NCBI GenBank assembly: GCA_037179515.1
Contig: JAXCGZ010011553.1
Location: 1-64,000 of the forward strand
Direction of reading: 5' to 3'
Source of the DNA: Halocaridina rubra
Lineage: Eukaryota; Arthropoda; Malacostraca; Decapoda; Atyidae
Length of the DNA: 64,000 bases
In this document: piece by piece, positions 47,035-64,000 of the stretch
Position numbering within the stretch: the first letter of the stretch is position 1
Layout: each line of letters opens with the position of its first letter
Notes under the pieces: model-generated
Databases searched by the model: none
Seen by the model: the letters and a program-made list of their open reading frames with translations, nothing else
Told to the model about the DNA's origin: nothing
Position numbers and translations under genes: made by a program

Positions 47035-47530
47035 AAAGAAATGTTTAGAAATATTTATGTAACCTATATGAGGCCAAGGCTTGAATGTACTATGGAATTC
47101 ACACTTAAAAGAGCGCATAGTTAAGCTGGAAAAAGTTCAAAGACATGTCACGAAACTGTTGCCAAAAATACGTAAACTCACTTATGAGGAGAGGCTGAGG
47201 GAATTAGACTTACCATCACTCGAAGCTAGAAGAATGAGGGAGGATATGGTGACGGTTTTTAAATTCCTTCATGGCTAAGACAGAGTGGATAGGGATTGAT
47301 ATTTATATGGCTGGCACTAGAACTAGAGGTCATAGTTTAAAGCTTTGTAAGAAACTTCTTTGTAGGATGTCATAGTTTGAAGCTTTGTAAGAAAACTTCT
47401 TTTCAGGATGTAAGGAAGTACTTTTTTAGTGTAAGAGTAGTTTATGATTGGAATTGGCTAAGCGAGGAGGTAGTTAATGCTAACTCAATCCATAGTTTTA
47501 AGGACAAGTATGATAGGTATCACTAAGGAC
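47035..47530 (+). mobile_element. CR1/Rex1-type LINE 3' fragment with internal duplication
   Basis: It encodes RIVKLEKVQRHVTKLLPKIR and LPSLEARRMREDMVTVFKFL, then the C-terminal block. A ~50-bp segment (catagtttaaagctttgtaag..) is duplicated in tandem at about 47329-47411. Confidence 0.75.
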
Positions 47531-47544
47531 CTTTAGGACATAAG

Positions 47545-47950
47545 TACACAACTTAGTGTGCTGAGCCAAAGAGGTCAGCGCACTAAGCTGTGGACTGCTG
47601 TTCTACAGGTCCTAGGTTCAAATCCCGACAGCAGGAGGAAGAATGTATGGAAATCAATTATGATGCTGTCTGCATGACGTACACATTACCCAATGTAGCC
47701 TAAGATAATGGGTAGTGAAACAGACATGGGGGGTCTTGTGAGTTGTCAGATGTGAAGGGATTATAAGACATGTGTAGTGAATATCTAAAAATATTCGATG
47801 TTGATGTAGGCATAGAAAGAGAACTGTAACTGAAGGAAGACTTAACATCGAACTGTCCTGGATAAGGGATCTATGTTTATATGAAGCATAGGGGAGGCTT
47901 CCCATGATATATGTCTATGCTCAATTCTGTCTTGATGGAATAAAAGTACC
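47545..47950 (+). repeat. tRNA-derived SINE, second type
   Basis: A tRNA-like head has A-box-like gtgctgagccaaagagg and B box taggttcaaatccc (about 47610-47624). A ~300-bp body ends near an aataaaag. It is not similar to the T family. As a tRNA gene it lacks a credible cloverleaf. Confidence 0.5.
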
Positions 47951-48483
47951 AAAAATGAAGTCAACTTTAAAAATTCCAGGGATTTTAAATACAACCTAAA
48001 TCATGATCCTGTCTCTTTCCATACTAGTATTACAAGATATTTCTAAACTCATGATACCTGTTGGTGTGTTTCAGCAAGCCTTGTTATCTGGTCTCTCAAT
48101 ATACATTAAAGACAGCTATTGCAGCAGTGTTTTGGATACTCAAGGGGCACAATGTCAATTTTTGATCAACAGTAGCAGCTATAACAGGCTTCAAAAGAAT
48201 GAACTATGTAAAACTGAAGTTCTGTTGAAGACGGATTACCTTTTCTAACAGTTTTAAGTGGAAAAAGATCATGATAAATAACAAGGCCTGATAACTGTCT
48301 ATGATCATATTATGTTTTCTTCTTGCAAACACTGCTCTCTAAATTAAATTAGTTATAATAAGTGTTTTTCTTTCCTATGGATAGCTAAAATTAGTTTATA
48401 GAAAATATATTTTTAGTTATGAATAGTTGAATTATATATTAAAATCTATTCACATCTTAATAATAACACGCTGTTTTTGTGTT
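47951..48483. other. intergenic, nothing recognised
   Basis: AT-rich. The 81-residue ORF at 48003-48248 has no known domain. Confidence 0.4.
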
Positions 48484-48615
48484 GCAATTAGTCCCCATGC
48501 AAATGGGGGTGGACATATATTGGAGATGAGATATAAGAATAAATGCCCTTCCTTGCAAACCTATGTTAGTTGCTACCCAAATCGTGCACTTCACTAGTGA
48601 GCAACTGCTGTCCCT
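48484..48615 (-). repeat. tRNA-derived SINE (T family)
   Basis: The plus strand reads gcaattagtccccatgcaaatgggggtgg, then the family body. Reverse orientation. Confidence 0.7.
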
Positions 48616-48807
48616 ATATTCACTTCTAAGAGGTAAAAACTTTCCATATTAGTTTGTATGTGTGAGGGACTGCTTTACAATTTACCTGAGTTTAGCATTA
48701 TTAAGTGTCCAAAATCAATTTTTTTAAGCTATCAAATGTGAAACCGTTAATATTCTGTAAACCTTAATACATAAGACTATTTGTCTATTCTGCATATTAA
48801 ATGATTG

Positions 48808-48960
48808 AGGGACCACGATACCATAGTGGTCAGTCTTTGACTCAGAAAGTATAAAACCTGTGTTTAAGCTCAACTCAAGGAATAGGAAAGGCATTGCTTT
48901 AGCTCCCCAGCACCAACCTGTTTGTATCTGCCCCAATTAGAATGGGTATTAATAATGAAG
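48808..48960 (+). repeat. tRNA-derived SINE (T family), diverged
   Basis: Head gataccatagtggtcag (A-box region), B-box-like gtgtttaagctc, tail tgccccaattagaatggg. Confidence 0.6.
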
Positions 48961-49570
48961 TAAAGCAGCAAACAAGTGTATATGATTGCACGTTTTAAAA
49001 TATCTTTTCATACATAATAAAATCGCCAGAACTGACTCCAGCAACTACTATTGTCAAAGACCCATTTGGTATGAATTTTTAATGGTATTAATCGTATTTT
49101 TTCTGCCACTATTTTCACTTTGTATACTATTCATTAGTTCGAGGATATAAATTTCCATAAACATTCATTCAAGATTACATAAAATGCTATGAAAATAATC
49201 TTTGCATATTTTATATTTATTAATAAAACTCATTTGATATCCACAACAAATCTAAAGTACATATTAGAAAGAGTATATGAAACTAAACAGACCTCTGGAA
49301 CACTGAACCATGACTTAACCAACTAATTAATGAACTGAAAATTACCTGATGCATTGCTGAACAATAGTATACAGTATATGACAGTATTTAGTGGTTATAA
49401 AAAATTAAATTATACTTTATAATAACATGAATAAAAATGGAAGGTTGAATAATTTTCTATATACGTCTAAATTTACTATTATATAAAACTTTTAAATATT
49501 TTACATTAGTAGAATCTTCGGACAAAATAAAAAAATCCTTAAGCTACCCTCTTTACGTACTTATCAAGTA
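48961..49570. other. SRP54 3' UTR and flank
   Basis: Immediately downstream of the SRP54 stop. An AATAAA on the minus strand at 49217-49222 is a plausible polyadenylation signal about 350 bp after the stop. A nearer candidate is possible. No other gene seen. Confidence 0.5.
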
Positions 49571-61651
<12,081 letters not shown>

Positions 61652-61790
61652 TTAATTAAATATTATCTGCAATAAACAAAAAGTATGTGAATACGGCTGC
61701 GAAGTTTGATGGAACTTGCTGTAAAAAAAATATATAAATATCCAAAACACGAACTTATGACTTGTACAAACATACATATACAATAACCAC

Positions 61791-61970
61791 AATCCCCCTT
61801 GTCAGGGGTTGGCCAAAGTCAAAGCACACATTCACCAAAAGCTAATATACCTCGTTCACATCTCTTATCTCCTTCACCATATAGGATTGTCACATTCCCC
61901 CATTACTCCACTTGGGTCATCCACAGGGTAAGTGAATAAGGATCTCCTGTCAAAAGGCCTGAAAACCACC
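61791..61970 (-). repeat. hairpin-tail SINE upstream of SRP54
   Basis: The plus strand reads caatcccccttgtcaggggttggcc and cttgggtcatccacagggt, matching 23927-24114. Confidence 0.7.
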
Positions 61971-62189
61971 TTACGGCTAATCTTGCTATTTATTAATAGT
62001 AAAAAATATACAAAAAACTACACCGCATGTATCTGTTTAGACCCATTGATACTTTTTATACAGAAAGTTAATGGTACTTAAAGAAGAAAAATATAAAAAT
62101 CTTAAGAAATTACTGTACTATATTGATATAATACTGTTCTACCCACAATGCTTTGTTCTTGCTTTTTACTAACATGCATGTTTGTCGTT

Positions 62190-62355
62190 TTATGAGTCAC
62201 TATTATACCCCAATCGAATGGGGTTGCCAGAGACAGGTTGGAGCTGGGAACCTAAAGCTGGATGTCCTTCTTAATGCCAAGCACTGGGGTCAAACATAAG
62301 TTTGTCACTTCCAGTGCCGAGTGCTCAAAGCAATGTAGTGCTATAGTGCAACACT
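62190..62355 (-). repeat. tRNA-derived SINE (T family)
   Basis: Plus strand: accccaatcgaatggggttgcc, ggttggagctgggaacctaaagctgg, head region near 62330. Confidence 0.7.
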
Positions 62356-62551
62356 GCAAAATTACCAACATATGTCTCCTACAACGAATATCAGAGATAT
62401 AAGTGCAATATGTAACTGAGAGGGAAACAGATGTAATTTTTAGACCACCCTGCAGAGAACAATGAGTTTTGTTTTAATGGTTTTTTTTTTAAACAAAATA
62501 TTAAAGGTTTCAAGATGTATTTGAATTATTTTGGCATTATGTATTTGTACT

Positions 62552-62631
62552 ATCCTCGAAAAATTGCCACTTTTTGTGAATTTTATTTACATCCTCGAAA
62601 AATTGCCACTTTTTGGGAATTTTTTTCTAAA
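62552..62631. repeat. tandem duplication, 40-bp unit
   Basis: atcctcgaaaaattgccact occurs twice, 40 bp apart, each followed by tttttg[t/g]gaattt. Confidence 0.9.
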
Positions 62632-62957
62632 ACAATGTCCTAACTTTCCGTGTTCTTTTGGAACAAGAGATCAAAATGTTCTGATGCCGTAGTGTGCAAT
62701 AAATTCACCAAACCCCCCAACTCACTGCTAATTGCCATTATGGTTTTACACTAGGTTATGAGTTCCAATGGTTGTGCTATTAATATTCATTGGAAATTCC
62801 TTGTTTTTTGTGATAACTTACCTCCTTCTTCAATACTGGAGAAAGCGTGGAAATTTGAGAATTTGTAGGGGGGGGGAACCGAAAAATTTGACAGTTTTTA
62901 GAAATAAGGATGTAAAAGGCTAAAGACACTTCAAAAACATCTGAAAAAATTTTCATG

Positions 62958-63108
<151 letters not shown>

Positions 63109-63231
63109 CAATATATAAAATACCGTGACAACAATATAATTTCGTAAGCTGTCACTTTTCTAAGTCAAAGTAAATATAATTTTCTTCGTTTTTCAATCAT
63201 ATTCCTCTGAATATCTTTATCTTTAATTCCC

Positions 63232-63234
<3 letters not shown>

Positions 63235-63318
<84 letters not shown>
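63235..63318. repeat. (AT)n microsatellite, 84 bp
   Basis: Pure AT array. Confidence 0.97.
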
Positions 63319-63320
<2 letters not shown>

Positions 63321-63931
63321 TACTATACAACATACTCAATATGCATCACATTTCAGCATTTCTGGTTTCATTTAATATATCAAATGAATAAATAAATATC
63401 TAAGGTCTATGGTATAAAACAGAATTCAAGAGTTTTATTGATTAATTTATAATAATAATATTAATAGTAGTAGTAGTAGCAGTAGCTAAATAATATTTGT
63501 TACTATTAGGTTTGGCTAAAGGCTAGTAGTAGTGGTGGTGGTTGTAGCAGTAGTAATAGTAGAAAAGAAAAAAATTTAAAAATGGGAGGAGGAGGAAATG
63601 AAAAAGATGAAGAAAATAAAGATGAATTATAAGAAAACTTTTCCTTGGATCTCTAAATTATACTAATAGCACTATCAGTATTGTGTTATCATTTTCTTCC
63701 CCTATCTCGTTTATATATATGTCTCGTAAAATTAAACTCTAATACACAACTGCACATATGTTATTATACAAGTTCTATCATTAATATCCATTTTTACAAG
63801 AAGAGTTCTTGTGTATTCCAGCTCCAAAGGTTAATATAAATACTAAGAGAAGAGAGAAAATAATAATAATAATCGCACACAATAAGCACTTGAAGCAGCA
63901 TATGTAGAGAAAGTAAGGAGTACTTCGAGAG

Positions 63932-63935
<4 letters not shown>
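63319..63935. other. intergenic, simple repeats only
   Basis: Holds (TAG)n-like runs at 63460-63560 and an A/G-rich stretch at 63565-63640. No gene. Confidence 0.5.

Positions 63936-64000
<65 letters not shown>
63936..64000. repeat. (AT)n microsatellite, runs off the window
   Basis: Pure AT array to the window edge. Confidence 0.97.

Overview
The window is AT-rich animal nuclear DNA. Two host genes have clear spliced exons, GT-AG introns and polyadenylation signals. The rest is crowded with LINEs, tRNA-derived SINEs, pogo/Tigger DNA transposons and very long (AT)n microsatellites. The repeat families and the intron style suggest an arthropod, most likely a decapod crustacean. That is an inference from family resemblance. 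No prokaryotic gene, operon, CRISPR array or rRNA was seen.

Host genes: (1) the last two coding exons of COA5 (cytochrome c oxidase assembly factor 5, PET191 family) at 251-559 on the plus strand; (2) a nine-finger C2H2 zinc-finger ORF at 22174-23310 on the minus strand, with a broken paralogue at about 13850-15320 that carries a LINE insertion; (3) a complete SRP54 gene (54-kDa signal recognition particle GTPase) on the minus strand, with ten coding exons from 61633 to 49571 that join in frame to 502 codons. These genes belong to unrelated pathways; nothing suggests that they work together.

Layout: 1-0.7 kb is the COA5 3' end. From 0.7 to 13 kb there are SINEs, one SINE that shares its 3' tail with a LINE, and a broken Tigger. 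From 13.8 to 23.4 kb lies the zinc-finger pair with a near full-length Tigger between them. From 23.8 to 26.6 kb are a tandem duplication, a ~180-bp satellite and a MITE between (AT)n arrays. From 27.2 to 29.7 kb is a second Tigger family with TA target duplications. From 31.6 to 37.2 kb are degenerate satellites and minisatellites interrupted by LINEs. From 38.2 to 47.9 kb is a nest of at least four LINE families plus a Ty3/gypsy (Mag-like) element whose gag is joined in frame to its integrase. From 49.2 to 61.7 kb is SRP54, whose introns hold a 5'-truncated LINE, nested Tiggers and many SINEs. The rest is SINEs and (AT)n arrays.

I found no clear new biological system. The best leads are about repeat biology: a 3' hairpin tail shared by a SINE and a LINE, (AT)n arrays that begin at retroelement 3' ends or transposon ends, a SINE that begins at position +4 of an SRP54 splice donor, and the open gag-integrase reading frame.
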